Positions 18,400-27,021 of a DNA stretch of 50,234 nucleotides are shown piece by piece (the first letter of the stretch is position 1; every line of letters starts with the position of its first letter). The notes under the pieces were generated by a model, which saw only the letters and a program-made list of their open reading frames with translations, had not been told where the DNA came from and searched no databases. The position numbers were made by a program, and so were the translations under genes. The stretch covers positions 1 through 50,234 of the forward strand of contig WKFJ01000018.1 of NCBI GenBank assembly GCA_014872785.1, read 5' to 3'. This DNA is from Alteromonadaceae bacterium (GTDB lineage Bacteria; Pseudomonadota; Gammaproteobacteria; Enterobacterales; Alteromonadaceae).

Positions 18400-19059
18400 C
18401 TAGGCGACTTTCTTCTTCAACTCTGCCAATTCATTCTCAATTGCGTCATTGGCTTCCATTTCTTTAAATTGAGCCTGTAAAGACTGGTCACTTGAAACCA
18501 TGTCATAGGCATCCACTCTCGCTTCTAGTTCATCAATCTTGTTCTCATAGCTATCAAACTTGTTAATCACACCGCTCACATCATATTGCTCGATCTCTCT
18601 TTTCACATTCAATCGAGTTTGGGCGTGTGCAAATCGAGTTTGCATAGATTTTTTCTTCGCTTTAGCTTCACTTAATTTCTGCACCAAGCGAGCAGAGTCT
18701 TCTTGAAGTTTCTCCAACTGCTCCACAACTGCTTTGTTGTGCTCTTCGATAGACTCCATCTCAGAGGTCGCTTTGTGTTTTTCGACCAAAGCTGCACGGG
18801 CTAAGTCTTCACGGTCTTTACTCAGTGCAACAGTAGCTTTTTCCTGCCAGTAATCGGCCTGCTTTTGTAACTTGTCTAATTTGCGCTGACAGCTTTTTTG
18901 TTCAGCTAGGTGTTTGGCAGCAACGGTTCTTAACTCTGTTAAGCTGTCTTCCATTTCAGAAATAATTAGGGTGAGAAGTTTTTCGGGGTCTTCAGCTTTA
19001 TCTAAAACTGCATTTAGGTTTGCTTGTACGATATCGTTGATTCTTGAAAAAATACTCAT
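18400..19059 (-). CDS. pspA: Phage shock protein A
   Basis: A 219-residue PspA/IM30 family protein. It begins MSIFSRINDIVQANLNAVLDKAEDPEKLL, the usual amphipathic helix and conserved DPEK, then runs as long coiled coil to about residue 185. In E. coli it binds damaged inner membrane and also holds the activator PspF in check. An AAGGAGACTCATT-type site lies before the ATG. It heads a pspA-pspC-(108-residue protein) operon and is preceded by a sigma-54-type promoter region. Confidence 0.95.
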   Translation of the reverse strand: MSIFSRINDIVQANLNAVLDKAEDPEKLLTLIISEMEDSLTELRTVAAKHLAEQKSCQRKLDKLQKQADYWQEKATVALSKDREDLARAALVEKHKATSEMESIEEHNKAVVEQLEKLQEDSARLVQKLSEAKAKKKSMQTRFAHAQTRLNVKREIEQYDVSGVINKFDSYENKIDELEARVDAYDMVSSDQSLQAQFKEMEANDAIENELAELKKKVA

Positions 19060-19150
19060 AATGAGTCTCCTTGGTTGTTGGTGCCAATATCCAGATACTG
19101 GTCACGGATGCTAATGTCCAAACAATGTTTGTTCAGTTATGTATATAGTT

Positions 19151-19167
19151 ATCAAGCAACGTGCCAA
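19151..19167 (-). promoter_or_regulatory. Candidate sigma-54 core promoter of pspA
   Basis: On the minus strand the sequence reads TTGGCACG-TTGC-TTGAT. The -24 part is perfect against TGGCACG-N4-TTGCW; the -12 part has TTGA in place of TTGC. It lies about 90 bases upstream of the pspA start. Sigma-54 control of psp is established in E. coli; its use here is inference. Confidence 0.55.
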
Positions 19168-19180
19168 CTAAAATAGTTTA

Positions 19181-19193
19181 TAAGCCATTGTTT
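19181..19193 (-). promoter_or_regulatory. IHF-like site between enhancer and pspA promoter
   Basis: The minus strand reads AAACAATGGCTTA, which matches the IHF consensus WATCAANNNNTTR at all defined positions but one. Such a site between enhancer and core promoter is the known layout of the E. coli psp promoter. An almost identical site precedes the 91-residue protein gene. Confidence 0.4.
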
Positions 19194-19247
19194 TAATTAG
19201 ACTTTATTTATTTACATCCAGAAACATTTAGCGCTCATTAAACTAAG

Positions 19248-19270
19248 AACCAATTATTGGTTAATTTCAC
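19248..19270 (-). promoter_or_regulatory. Candidate PspF-type upstream activating site of pspA
   Basis: A 23-bp block, on the minus strand beginning GTGAAATTAACCAATA, lies about 105 bp upstream of the -24 element. It shares 18 of 23 positions with the block at 20098-20120 at equivalent distance from the other promoter. The rest of the gap between pspA and the small-protein genes (19060-19512) shows no gene. Confidence 0.4.
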
Positions 19271-19512
19271 TAATTAGTTGGTGGAAAAGGTCAATTAGCG
19301 AAGTAGATGAATATAATTATTTGTGCCTTAGACGGTGCCAAAACTCGTTTCAGATAATCCACAAGCATCACTGCGGCTTGCCAGTCAAAATTCAATAAAC
19401 TGAGAAACTGAGCTGAATTTTTGAAAACGGTGTGTCGCGTGTGGAATGTTGGCGATAGGGAAAGATCGTAATATATGAAGAGGTGAATAACTAACGTTGC
19501 ACCAGTTATCCA

Positions 19513-19641
19513 CTAATTGTGCTGTGATGTTACTCGAGTGAAATTGTGTACTTTTTGCAACAACGTGAATAAGGCAGCACCTGCGACAAAAGCGACTACG
19601 GGGGCAAACACGAGTGTTATTAATTCTAATTCAGTAACCAT
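19513..19641 (-). CDS. 42-residue single-span membrane protein
   Basis: A short open frame from ATG (19641) to TAG (19513). The product starts MVTELELITLVFAPVVAFVA, has one strongly hydrophobic span (residues about 7-28, GxxA-like GAALF included), then a polar, mildly basic tail ending TSQHN. It begins 12 bases after the stop of the 91-residue secreted protein gene, with a modest AATAGGG site before it, so the two form a unit. I know no family for it. Evidence for a real gene is position, composition and the acidic-hydrophobic-polar design of small membrane proteins. Confidence 0.5.
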   Translation of the reverse strand: MVTELELITLVFAPVVAFVAGAALFTLLQKVHNFTRVTSQHN

Positions 19642-19653
19642 TTTAGTGATGCC

Positions 19654-19929
19654 CTATTCCGCAGTTAATTCAGAATCAGATTTTTTCTCGTCAGTGCTTG
19701 AAATAATAACTCGCGTTTCAATTTCGCTCTGCTCAAGATCAAATGAATGAGAAGCATTTAAGATTGATGCATAAACATCGTTCGCGATTTCGTAGGTGGT
19801 TGTCGCAACAGCGGATTGGACATAATACGATGCAACATCTGCCGCAGTGAACTCGTTTGCGTCAGCGGCAACAGCCAGCAATGAACCCGAAACCAGAAGC
19901 ACAGCTGAAAACTTGGCTCGTACAGACAT
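19654..19929 (-). CDS. 91-residue secreted protein under a psp-like promoter
   Basis: I do not recognise a named family. Residues 1-24 form a clear signal peptide (MSVRAKFSAVLLVSGSLLAV then AADANE). The mature part of about 67 residues is acidic, with a helical stretch DVASYYVQSAVATTTYEIAN and a tail rich in Glu, Asp and Lys; it has no cysteine. AAAGGAG lies at ideal distance before the ATG. Upstream is a promoter region with the same layout as that of pspA, so an envelope-stress role is inferred. The 42-residue membrane protein follows at once. Confidence 0.7.
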   Translation of the reverse strand: MSVRAKFSAVLLVSGSLLAVAADANEFTAADVASYYVQSAVATTTYEIANDVYASILNASHSFDLEQSEIETRVIISSTDEKKSDSELTAE

Positions 19930-19996
19930 TTTTAAACTCCTTTAAATTATTTAATATGGATGACAACTAAGTCGCTTTAAAACACGTAAAAGTTTT

Positions 19997-20013
19997 AGCG
20001 ATACTCATGCCAA
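19997..20013 (-). promoter_or_regulatory. Candidate sigma-54 core promoter of the small-protein pair
   Basis: The minus strand reads TTGGCATG-AGTA-TCGCT, with the GG of the -24 and the GC of the -12 element exactly 10 bp apart as sigma-54 requires. It differs from the consensus at one base in each half. It lies about 70 bases upstream of the 91-residue protein start. Confidence 0.55.
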
Positions 20014-20028
20014 CTCCAAAAAATATTA

Positions 20029-20041
20029 TAAACCATTGTTT
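20029..20041 (-). promoter_or_regulatory. IHF-like site of the small-protein promoter
   Basis: The minus strand reads AAACAATGGTTTA, one base from the pspA-side copy (AAACAATGGCTTA), with the same single mismatch to the IHF consensus. It lies about 17 bases upstream of the -24 element, close to the pspA spacing of about 15. Confidence 0.4.
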
Positions 20042-20097
20042 TTATTGAGTTTTTATTTTCATTTTTTTTCTATGTAGGACAACTCGCACATGGTTTG

Positions 20098-20120
20098 TAA
20101 CAACTATTGGTCATTTTCAC
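20098..20120 (-). promoter_or_regulatory. Candidate PspF-type upstream activating site of the small-protein pair
   Basis: The minus strand begins GTGAAAATGACCAATA and shares 18 of 23 positions with the pspA-side block. It is about 109 bp from the -24 element, against about 105 at pspA. It is also one arm of an imperfect inverted repeat with 20131-20143, so two activator sites may lie here. The gap 19930-20285 otherwise holds only a doubtful 28-codon frame. Confidence 0.4.
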
Positions 20121-20187
20121 ACTGCTGTTAGTGAATTTGACCACTATGTGAATATTCCATGAACATTTAAGGAGTTAAATTTTCGAG

Positions 20188-20274
20188 ATGCTCACAAGTA
20201 TTATCCTTGAAGAACTAAGCTTCGGCTGGACAATCCTTATTGCGGCTTTACCATATATGAGATTCAAATTGTAA
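20188..20274 (+). CDS. Possible 28-residue hydrophobic peptide before nadE
   Basis: An open frame from ATG to TAA encodes MLTSIILEELSFGWTILIAA plus eight more residues, mostly hydrophobic with a basic end. AAGGAG lies 13 bases before the ATG, rather far. The stop is 11 bases before the nadE ATG, which itself lacks a good ribosome binding site, so it could act by translational coupling. It could equally be chance. Confidence 0.25.
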   Translation: MLTSIILEELSFGWTILIAALPYMRFKL

Positions 20275-20285
20275 ACGGTTAAAGA

Positions 20286-22271
20286 ATGAAGATTGCACTG
20301 GCACAAATGCATGTGGTTCCGATGGCATTAGAGCAGAACCTAAACTCGATGTTGCACTTCATCGAGAGTGCGAAGCAACAAGATGCAGATATTGTCGCGT
20401 TTCCTGAGTTATGTTTGAGCGGATACTTGTTATCCGATCAGTGGCTTGACCGTTCTTTTTGTGAAGACCTCATGAACTATAACGAGGTTATCCGTGAAGC
20501 AAGCAGCGGAATTGCCGTTATCTATGGCAATGCTTATGTCGATACTGAAGCCGAAGCGCGCTTAGGCTCAGGACACTATTGCAATAAAGATGGACGTAGC
20601 CGATTATACAACGCGGCCTATATTTATCAGAACCAAGCAGCTCCTAGTAGAGTAGGAGAAACAAATTCCCTACCTCAGGGAGTACAGCCTAAAACACTTT
20701 TACCCAACTATCGCTTTTTCGATGATCAACGATACTTTTTTTCACTACAGGACTTGGCAATTGATACAGGTGTGACGCTTGAATCCTTGAGCCAACCTTA
20801 CCTTATTGATTCGAAAAATGGCAAAAAAGCGATAGGCCTGCAAGTCTGCGAAGACCTATGGTGTAAAGACTACCGCAAAGACCGAGCAAGTATTAATGTC
20901 AGTAAGTATCTAGTTGAAAATGGTGCAGAAGCACTCATCAACATATCTGCATCCCCATGGACATTTCACAAACACGATGCACGTGACCGTCGCATTAAGT
21001 TCCTAAAACAAGAGCTGGAAATGGAAGGCGCCACTTTCGTGCCGTTTTATTATGTCAATAATGTGGGTGCACAGAACAATGGCAAAAACATTATTACGTT
21101 TGACGGGGGCACGTCAGTCTATGATGCTCAAGCTCAGCTGCAAAAGTCCGCCGACAAACCGTTTAATGAACAATTACTCATTAGTAATCAGCAAGACTTT
21201 TCAGCAACCGGTGAGCAACGTCCAGAAGAAGAGAAACTCGCCATTAAAAGTTCAGCTATTCTCGCCGGGTTACGTCATGTACCAGAATTATTAGGATGGA
21301 AGGATGCACCAAAGTTTGTTGTGGGTCTTAGCGGAGGTGTCGACAGTGCTCTGGTAGTAGCATTACTCACCTTGGCATTCGGCAAAGAAAAAGTCTGGGC
21401 TGTGAATATGCCCAGTCGCTACAATTCGCAAAAAACACACGATGTAGCAGCGCACATCTGTGACAAATTAGGTATTCGGTACTTCCAAGTGCCCATTGAA
21501 GAATTGGTGTCTTCACATAAGACGACATTTGACGAGCTTGATGCCAATTGTGACTCACCAGACTGGATGCGCAAACTCTCTGATGAAAATATTCAAGCGA
21601 AAATTCGCGGCACTAGCATTCTAAGTAATATTGCCGGTCGCTATGGCAGAATGTTTACTAACAATGGCAATAAGGTAGAGATTGCATTGGGGTATGCAAC
21701 ACTTTACGGTGATGTGGGAGGGGTTATTGCGCCAATTGGCGACTTAACCAAAACGGAAGTATTCGGAATGTGTCGTTATTTAAACGAGACCATTTTTAAA
21801 GATGAAGTGATCCCAAATAAACTGTTGCCGGACACGCTATTTGAGTTTGGTGAACAAGATATCGCACCGAGCGCTGAGCTACGTGATGCACAAATAGACC
21901 CAATGAAATTCGGTTACCACTGTGCGTTATTAGAAGCCTTCACTTCATTCAACAAAGTATCACCAGAACACCTATTGCGATGGTATTTAAAGGGTAATCT
22001 GGCGCGCAATTTAAACATCGAGCCAGAACTGTTATCACGTTGGGGACTTACTTCACCCAGTGCATTTGTTGAAGACTTGGAATGGTTTACTGAGTGCATT
22101 CGTAAAAGCGTTTTCAAGCGGATCCAGTCTCCACCCATTGTGTTGACCAGCCCCTCAGCCTACGGATTCGATATTAGAGAAAGTCAGTTGCCGAGCTACC
22201 AAACTCACGCATACAAGAGGCTAAAACAAGAGGTACTTGAATTAGACGGTTACTCAGAAATACAAGGTTGA
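20286..22271 (+). CDS. nadE: Glutamine-dependent NAD+ synthetase
   Basis: A 661-residue two-domain enzyme for the last step of NAD+ synthesis, using glutamine as nitrogen donor. The N-terminal nitrilase-type glutaminase has its triad at Glu41 (FPELCLSGY), Lys136 (PKTLLPNYRFFDD) and Cys188 (LQVCEDLW). The C-terminal synthetase has the ATP-binding P-loop LSGGVDS (348-354). It ends with a tail similar to that of the long gammaproteobacterial form. The direct start at ATG 20286 gives the family's usual MKIALAQ opening. Confidence 0.96.
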   Translation: MKIALAQMHVVPMALEQNLNSMLHFIESAKQQDADIVAFPELCLSGYLLSDQWLDRSFCEDLMNYNEVIREASSGIAVIYGNAYVDTEAEARLGSGHYCNKDGRSRLYNAAYIYQNQAAPSRVGETNSLPQGVQPKTLLPNYRFFDDQRYFFSLQDLAIDTGVTLESLSQPYLIDSKNGKKAIGLQVCEDLWCKDYRKDRASINVSKYLVENGAEALINISASPWTFHKHDARDRRIKFLKQELEMEGATFVPFYYVNNVGAQNNGKNIITFDGGTSVYDAQAQLQKSADKPFNEQLLISNQQDFSATGEQRPEEEKLAIKSSAILAGLRHVPELLGWKDAPKFVVGLSGGVDSALVVALLTLAFGKEKVWAVNMPSRYNSQKTHDVAAHICDKLGIRYFQVPIEELVSSHKTTFDELDANCDSPDWMRKLSDENIQAKIRGTSILSNIAGRYGRMFTNNGNKVEIALGYATLYGDVGGVIAPIGDLTKTEVFGMCRYLNETIFKDEVIPNKLLPDTLFEFGEQDIAPSAELRDAQIDPMKFGYHCALLEAFTSFNKVSPEHLLRWYLKGNLARNLNIEPELLSRWGLTSPSAFVEDLEWFTECIRKSVFKRIQSPPIVLTSPSAYGFDIRESQLPSYQTHAYKRLKQEVLELDGYSEIQG

Positions 22272-22307
22272 TGCAGCGGGTAAATAGCCTTTGTTAATTT
22301 TACCCCC

Positions 22308-23363
22308 CTACTCACCCCTTTGCTGAGCTAGGTACTCTTCTCGCGGTAAAATCTTCTCTCTGGCAGCGTACATAGCTTCGAGGGCCTGCAACAATACCTC
22401 AGGCTTTGCGTCTACGCCTATAGCATTCTGACTCAAAAAACGACGCCATACTCTTGAAGCAGGTTCGCCCTGATACAACCCAAGGATATGTCTGGCAACA
22501 TGCCATACTTTTCCACCGTTTGCGACATGCTTAGCGGTGTAGTCCTGCATTTGGGCTACAACCGTATCACGCTCAATAGTGGGCGCATCATTAATATTAA
22601 ATAATTGAGAGTCTACTTGGGTTAAAAAATAGGGGTTACTATATATCTCCCGGCCCATCATAACGCCATCTGTGTACTGCAAATGGTCTTGTACTTCAGC
22701 CATAGTTTTCACGCCACCATTGATAACGATATTCAATTCGGGAAACTGCTGCTTCAACTGATAAACGCGATCGTATTTTAACGGCGGTATTTCTCTATTT
22801 TCTTTAGGACTCAATCCTTGTAACCAGGCTTTGCGGGCATGTACAACAAAATGCCGACAACCAGCAGCGGCCACCGTTTCAATAAACCGAGTGAGATCTT
22901 CGTATTCGTCCATCTCATCAATTCCGATGCGAGATTTGACGGTGACCGGAATATCAACTGAAGCCTGCATTTGTTCGACACATTCTGCAACCGTTGCAGG
23001 CTCAGCCATTAAGCAAGCGCCAAATTGGCCATTTTTCACTCGATCTGAGGGACAACCAACATTAATGTTTACCTCGTCATACCCCATCTCTTGGGCTTTA
23101 ACCGTGCACTTAGTCATATCCTCTGGATTAGAACCACCCAATTGAAGCGCTACAGGGTGCTCTTCGTCATTGAACCCCAAATAGTCACCCTTGCCATAAA
23201 TGATGGCTCCGGTTGTCACCATTTCGGTGTACAACAATGTTTGTTTAGACAATAGGCGATAAAAATAACGACAATGACGGTCGGTCCAATCCAACATTGG
23301 CGCCACAGAAAACCGACGTTGACGATCAATTTTATGTTTCGGATGGATGTTTGTATCTGCCAT
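22308..23363 (-). CDS. dusA: tRNA-dihydrouridine(20/20a) synthase
   Basis: A 351-residue FMN enzyme that reduces uridines 20 and 20a in the tRNA D-loop with NADPH. The FMN-binding start is [18 protein letters not shown], and the catalytic cysteine is in [39 protein letters not shown] is the DusA-type signature that separates it from DusB and DusC. Length fits the family. It converges on nadE. Confidence 0.96.
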   Translation of the reverse strand: MADTNIHPKHKIDRQRRFSVAPMLDWTDRHCRYFYRLLSKQTLLYTEMVTTGAIIYGKGDYLGFNDEEHPVALQLGGSNPEDMTKCTVKAQEMGYDEVNINVGCPSDRVKNGQFGACLMAEPATVAECVEQMQASVDIPVTVKSRIGIDEMDEYEDLTRFIETVAAAGCRHFVVHARKAWLQGLSPKENREIPPLKYDRVYQLKQQFPELNIVINGGVKTMAEVQDHLQYTDGVMMGREIYSNPYFLTQVDSQLFNINDAPTIERDTVVAQMQDYTAKHVANGGKVWHVARHILGLYQGEPASRVWRRFLSQNAIGVDAKPEVLLQALEAMYAAREKILPREEYLAQQRGE

Positions 23364-23453
23364 AACCTGCGTTCTTAGATGGATTGCTCAAAAAAGGAGC
23401 GCGATTGTACGCTAAGTTAACGCGCTACAAAACAATTGAGCACCAATATTCTA

Positions 23454-24218
23454 TTAATTTAAGCGCAAACGATACACAACATTGGTTTTAGATTTGAATA
23501 CTTTGAAGTATCCCAACTCTCTAAAAACAGTATTTAAATTAGAGTTTGATGAAAGAACGTCGTTCTTAAGACATATGGTCTTGGGGAAAAGCACTAGAGG
23601 TGCGGTATCGAAGAAATCTTCAAGGATAAGTTCTTCATCGCCTCCAGTATCTATTTTAAGGACATCGACTTGAGGTAATTGCGCATCGGTAACAAGCTTC
23701 AATAGTGAGACATTGGATATGTTAGATTGTGAATCGGCAAAACTCATCTCAAACATATCAATTACCGGCCAATCTGGGTAAAGCTCAGCATTTTTAGAAA
23801 TATTCTTACGCAGCCTCTCAAATTTTGTCGCGTCGGGTTCAACTGCAATAACCCGTCCATTATTTGAAAGTGCGGTAGCCGCGGTCAACGTATAAATTCC
23901 AACATCGGCGCCAATATCCACAAAAATGCCATCATTTGGCAAAAACCACGTCAGCAGTTTCCGCTCTTTGCTTTCAAAGGAATCAGGAGTAAACGCAAAC
24001 TGCATTTCCGCATGGCTTGCTTGTATATCACAAGACATTTGCAAATTCCCCACTCGAGCCTCAAGTGGCAAAGGCGCAAATGTGACGACTGTTTTTCGCA
24101 ATACTTGAGAAGCCAATTGACCAAATAGATGATTTGGCATCGATTGAGATATCTCTACTAAGTTTTCGAAAAACGAACGTAACTCTTGTGTTTTCTGTCT
24201 ATATAAATTTCTAATCAT
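23454..24218 (-). CDS. FkbM-type SAM-dependent methyltransferase
   Basis: A protein of about 254 residues. The SAM-binding motif is FVDIGADVGIYTLTAATAL, followed by VIAVEPDATKFERLRKNI; the second conserved block is LKIDTGGDEELIL. These are typical of the FkbM family, which O-methylates sugars and secondary metabolites. No glycan or antibiotic cluster surrounds it, so the substrate is unknown. ATG at 24218, behind AGAGG, is chosen; a GTG at 24248 would add ten residues. It lies 90 bases upstream of dusA on the same strand. Confidence 0.85.
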   Translation of the reverse strand: MIRNLYRQKTQELRSFFENLVEISQSMPNHLFGQLASQVLRKTVVTFAPLPLEARVGNLQMSCDIQASHAEMQFAFTPDSFESKERKLLTWFLPNDGIFVDIGADVGIYTLTAATALSNNGRVIAVEPDATKFERLRKNISKNAELYPDWPVIDMFEMSFADSQSNISNVSLLKLVTDAQLPQVDVLKIDTGGDEELILEDFFDTAPLVLFPKTICLKNDVLSSNSNLNTVFRELGYFKVFKSKTNVVYRLRLN

Positions 24219-24472
24219 TGGTTGTGAAACCTCTGCTATTTTAGCCACGCGTCAAAAGCGCAATTGGAACGTGAAAGTGTGTTTGGTGAGGAAACGGATG
24301 AATCGCCTAATTTATTCCACACTAAAGAGAGTAAATGTGCTTGTAAGTCAGATAATTGGTCGAACTATTTTTCGACTTCAATTGTTTTGGAAAAGCTCTA
24401 ATAATGCTTGCTCGTAGTTTTCCTATGTTAGTATTCGAGGCATTAGAATTTTTACCGTGTAATCAAAGCAAT

Positions 24473-25447
24473 ATGCAGTATCGTAGAGTCGGCCAAACAG
24501 GCCTAAAAATTTCTTTATTTTCACTTGGTTCCTGGGTGACTTTTGGCAAACAAATTCACTTAGACGACGCGAAGGTGTTGTTAAAAGAAGCCTACGATGC
24601 AGGCGTTAACTTTTTTGACAATGCCGAAGGGTATGAAGCTGGCGCGTCTGAAGAAATCATGGGCTCAGCCATCAAAGGATTGGGTTTGGACAGAAGTAGT
24701 TTTATCGTTTCTAGCAAGGTTTTTTGGGGTGGTGATAAACCGACTCAATTAGGACTTAGCGCAAAGCACGTTCGAGATGCTTGTGACGCGGCTCTGATTC
24801 GTCTAAAAGTAGATTATCTAGACCTATACTACTGCCACCGACCTGACCCTGAAACACCAATCTTGGAAACGGTTCGCATCATGAACCAATTGATCCAGCA
24901 GGGTAAAATACTCTACTGGGGCACCTCAGAATGGTCTGCAAAGCAAATAACCGAAGCACATCGAGTCGCTCAACAGTACAATCTCATCGGACCTTCAGTA
25001 GAGCAGCCGCAATATAATATGCTGTTCAGAGATCGAGTTGATAACGAGTACTCATCTTTGTATCAGAACGTAGGCATGGGTCTAACTACCTACTCGCCGC
25101 TTTGCTCTGGAATATTAACCGGCAAATACCTTGATGGTGTGCCAGATGACAGTCGTTTGAACTTGCCTGGTTATGAATGGCTGCGAGAAATGCTACTGTC
25201 AGAGCAAGGACTCAAGAATCAAGAGAGCCTAAAGAAGCTTCAACCCATTGCTCATGAGCTGGATATAAGCTTAGCCAATCTAGCTATCATCTGGTGCGCA
25301 AAAAATAAAAACGTGTCGTCAGTCATTTTAGGGGCGTCTAAACTAAGTCAGTTACAGAGTAATCTAAGAGCTGTGACAGATTATGACAAAGTGACGGACG
25401 AAATTATGGGCAATATCAATCAGATCCTTGACACTTCTGTTCAATAA
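24473..25447 (+). CDS. Aldo/keto reductase (potassium-channel beta-subunit-like)
   Basis: A 324-residue NADPH-dependent oxidoreductase with a TIM-barrel fold. The family opening MQYRRVGQTGLKISLFSLGS begins at the ATG at 24473; upstream in-frame codons read like non-coding sequence. The catalytic tetrad is visible as FFDNAEGY (Asp and Tyr), SSKVFW (Lys) and YYCHRPDP (His). The sequence wording (WVTFGKQ, SVEQPQYNML) is that of the Kv-beta-like subgroup, which reduces aldehydes. Nothing nearby points to a particular substrate. Confidence 0.9.
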   Translation: MQYRRVGQTGLKISLFSLGSWVTFGKQIHLDDAKVLLKEAYDAGVNFFDNAEGYEAGASEEIMGSAIKGLGLDRSSFIVSSKVFWGGDKPTQLGLSAKHVRDACDAALIRLKVDYLDLYYCHRPDPETPILETVRIMNQLIQQGKILYWGTSEWSAKQITEAHRVAQQYNLIGPSVEQPQYNMLFRDRVDNEYSSLYQNVGMGLTTYSPLCSGILTGKYLDGVPDDSRLNLPGYEWLREMLLSEQGLKNQESLKKLQPIAHELDISLANLAIIWCAKNKNVSSVILGASKLSQLQSNLRAVTDYDKVTDEIMGNINQILDTSVQ

Positions 25448-25540
25448 ACCAGCATTGTTGGCGACGAGAAAATTAATTTCTGTCGCTTTAAAACTTGTGT
25501 GTTAAACTCGCATCGAGGAAGTACTGAGCTATCGTAGGAC

Positions 25541-25972
25541 ATGAACCAAGATAACTTAATAAGCAAAGCCAAAGAGTATTGCGAAGGCCGTGGAGCCAGA
25601 TTTACCCATTTACGCGAATCCGTTTATGCACTTTTGTTAAAGCATGAAGGCGCGATAGGTGCTTATGACCTGCTAGATGAGTTAAAGCGCACAGAAGACT
25701 CGGCAAAACCTGCTACTGTTTACCGCGCCCTGGATTTCTTGTTAGAGCATGGCTTGATTCACAAGGTTGAATCTGACAACACTTTCGTTGCCTGCCAACA
25801 CTTTGATTGCAGTCACCCGGTGCAGTTTTTAATTTGCGATGACTGTGGTTCGGTACAAGAAATTCAATCTTCAGGGGTGAAAGAGTCGCTTGAAGAACAA
25901 GCCAATAATTTGGGTTTCAAGGTGCGAAAGCAAACCATCGAAGCTCATGGTCAATGTGGTAAGTGTATCTAA
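25541..25972 (+). CDS. zur: Fur-family zinc uptake regulator
   Basis: A 143-residue metal-dependent repressor. The winged helix spans about residues 15-85 (AKPATVYRALDFLLEHGLIHKVE). The structural zinc site is formed by Cys99 and Cys102 (CDDC) and Cys139 and Cys142 (CGKC at the very end). The regulatory region has QHFDCSHPVQFL. This pattern fits Zur better than Fur, which has the HHDH motif. It represses zinc-uptake genes when zinc is plentiful. I see no Zur-box nearby and no zinc transporter in the window. Confidence 0.88.
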   Translation: MNQDNLISKAKEYCEGRGARFTHLRESVYALLLKHEGAIGAYDLLDELKRTEDSAKPATVYRALDFLLEHGLIHKVESDNTFVACQHFDCSHPVQFLICDDCGSVQEIQSSGVKESLEEQANNLGFKVRKQTIEAHGQCGKCI

Positions 25973-26119
25973 ATAAGTAATATTGCACGTACTTACTACA
26001 TTTTTATTAGGCTCCTCAAAAAGCACCAAATATTAACCTGTATTTTTGCGTTTTTTTGCTAAGCTTACGCAAATCACAGACGATACGAATAAGAGTTTAA
26101 AGAAGGAAGTTCTCACATA

Positions 26120-26584
26120 ATGAACGCAGATTTCGTCAACCCATTTATTATTTCGCTGTTAAATGTGTTAGAGACCATGGCGCAAATTAAACTTCAAGTA
26201 GGCAAGCCCAAACGCAAAACTACGGCGCTCGCCCAAGGTGATGTTTCCGGTCTTATCGGTATGGTTGGTGACAACATCAAAGGTTCGATGTCTATCACTT
26301 TTGAAGAAGGTCTAGCATTAGACATTATGCAAGGTATGCTTGGCGAAAGACCTGACACGCTTGATGCGGAAGTGAGCGATATGGTGGGTGAAATTACCAA
26401 TATGGTTGCCGGTGGTGCGAAAAAAGAATTAGCGAAGAAAGGCTACGATATCGGCATGGCGACCCCTATGGTTGTTTCTGGTCCAGAGCACACGATCAAC
26501 CACAAAGTGAGCGGTCATAAAATGATCATGCCTTTTAAAGGCGAAGGTGGTAAAGCCTACATCGAAATCTGTTTCGACAAGTAA
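26120..26584 (+). CDS. CheX-like chemotaxis phosphatase family protein
   Basis: A 154-residue single-domain protein. It follows the CheX pattern from [20 protein letters not shown] to the end and holds the phosphatase signature ExxN as Glu91 and Asn94 (GEITNM). Family members dephosphorylate CheY-type receivers. It is not next to chemotaxis genes; the only receiver proteins in the window are at 8.1-10.3 kb and 47.2 kb. The gap before it (25973-26119) shows nothing else. Confidence 0.85.
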   Translation: MNADFVNPFIISLLNVLETMAQIKLQVGKPKRKTTALAQGDVSGLIGMVGDNIKGSMSITFEEGLALDIMQGMLGERPDTLDAEVSDMVGEITNMVAGGAKKELAKKGYDIGMATPMVVSGPEHTINHKVSGHKMIMPFKGEGGKAYIEICFDK

Positions 26585-26592
26585 TCAAACAC

Positions 26593-27015
26593 ATGTGGCA
26601 ACAAAAGACAGTCGAGCTATCTGCCAAGCCACGTGGGTTTCACCTCATTACAGATGAGATCTATCAACAGCTTCTCCCTGAGTTAAGTGAACTAAATGTT
26701 GGGCTTGTGCATTTTCTCTTGTGTCACACCAGTGCCAGCTTATCCATTAATGAAAATGCTGATCCTACCGTACGTAGCGATATGGAAAACTATATCAACC
26801 ATCTCGTACCTGAGGGTATCCCGTACCTTAAACACACTTATGAAGGCGATGACGATATGCCTGCACATATCAAATCAAGTTTGTTTGGTAGCAGTATTTG
26901 TGTTCCGGTTAGTGATGGCCGTTTCTCATTGGGAACCTGGCAAGGCATATATCTCGGAGAACACCGTAATCACGGTGGCTCAAGACGCATAATTGCAACT
27001 TTGCAAGGAGAATAG
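26593..27015 (+). CDS. YjbQ family protein (secondary thiamine-phosphate synthase enzyme)
   Basis: A 140-residue protein of the UPF0047/YjbQ family. Signature stretches are [17 protein letters not shown] and, later, [18 protein letters not shown], with histidines expected to bind metal or phosphate. The thiamine-phosphate role rests on complementation of E. coli mutants in the literature; the true function is not settled. It begins 8 bases after the CheX-like gene and is followed closely by a kinase gene, so the three may form an operon. Confidence 0.9.
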   Translation: MWQQKTVELSAKPRGFHLITDEIYQQLLPELSELNVGLVHFLLCHTSASLSINENADPTVRSDMENYINHLVPEGIPYLKHTYEGDDDMPAHIKSSLFGSSICVPVSDGRFSLGTWQGIYLGEHRNHGGSRRIIATLQGE

Positions 27016-27021
27016 CCTAGC

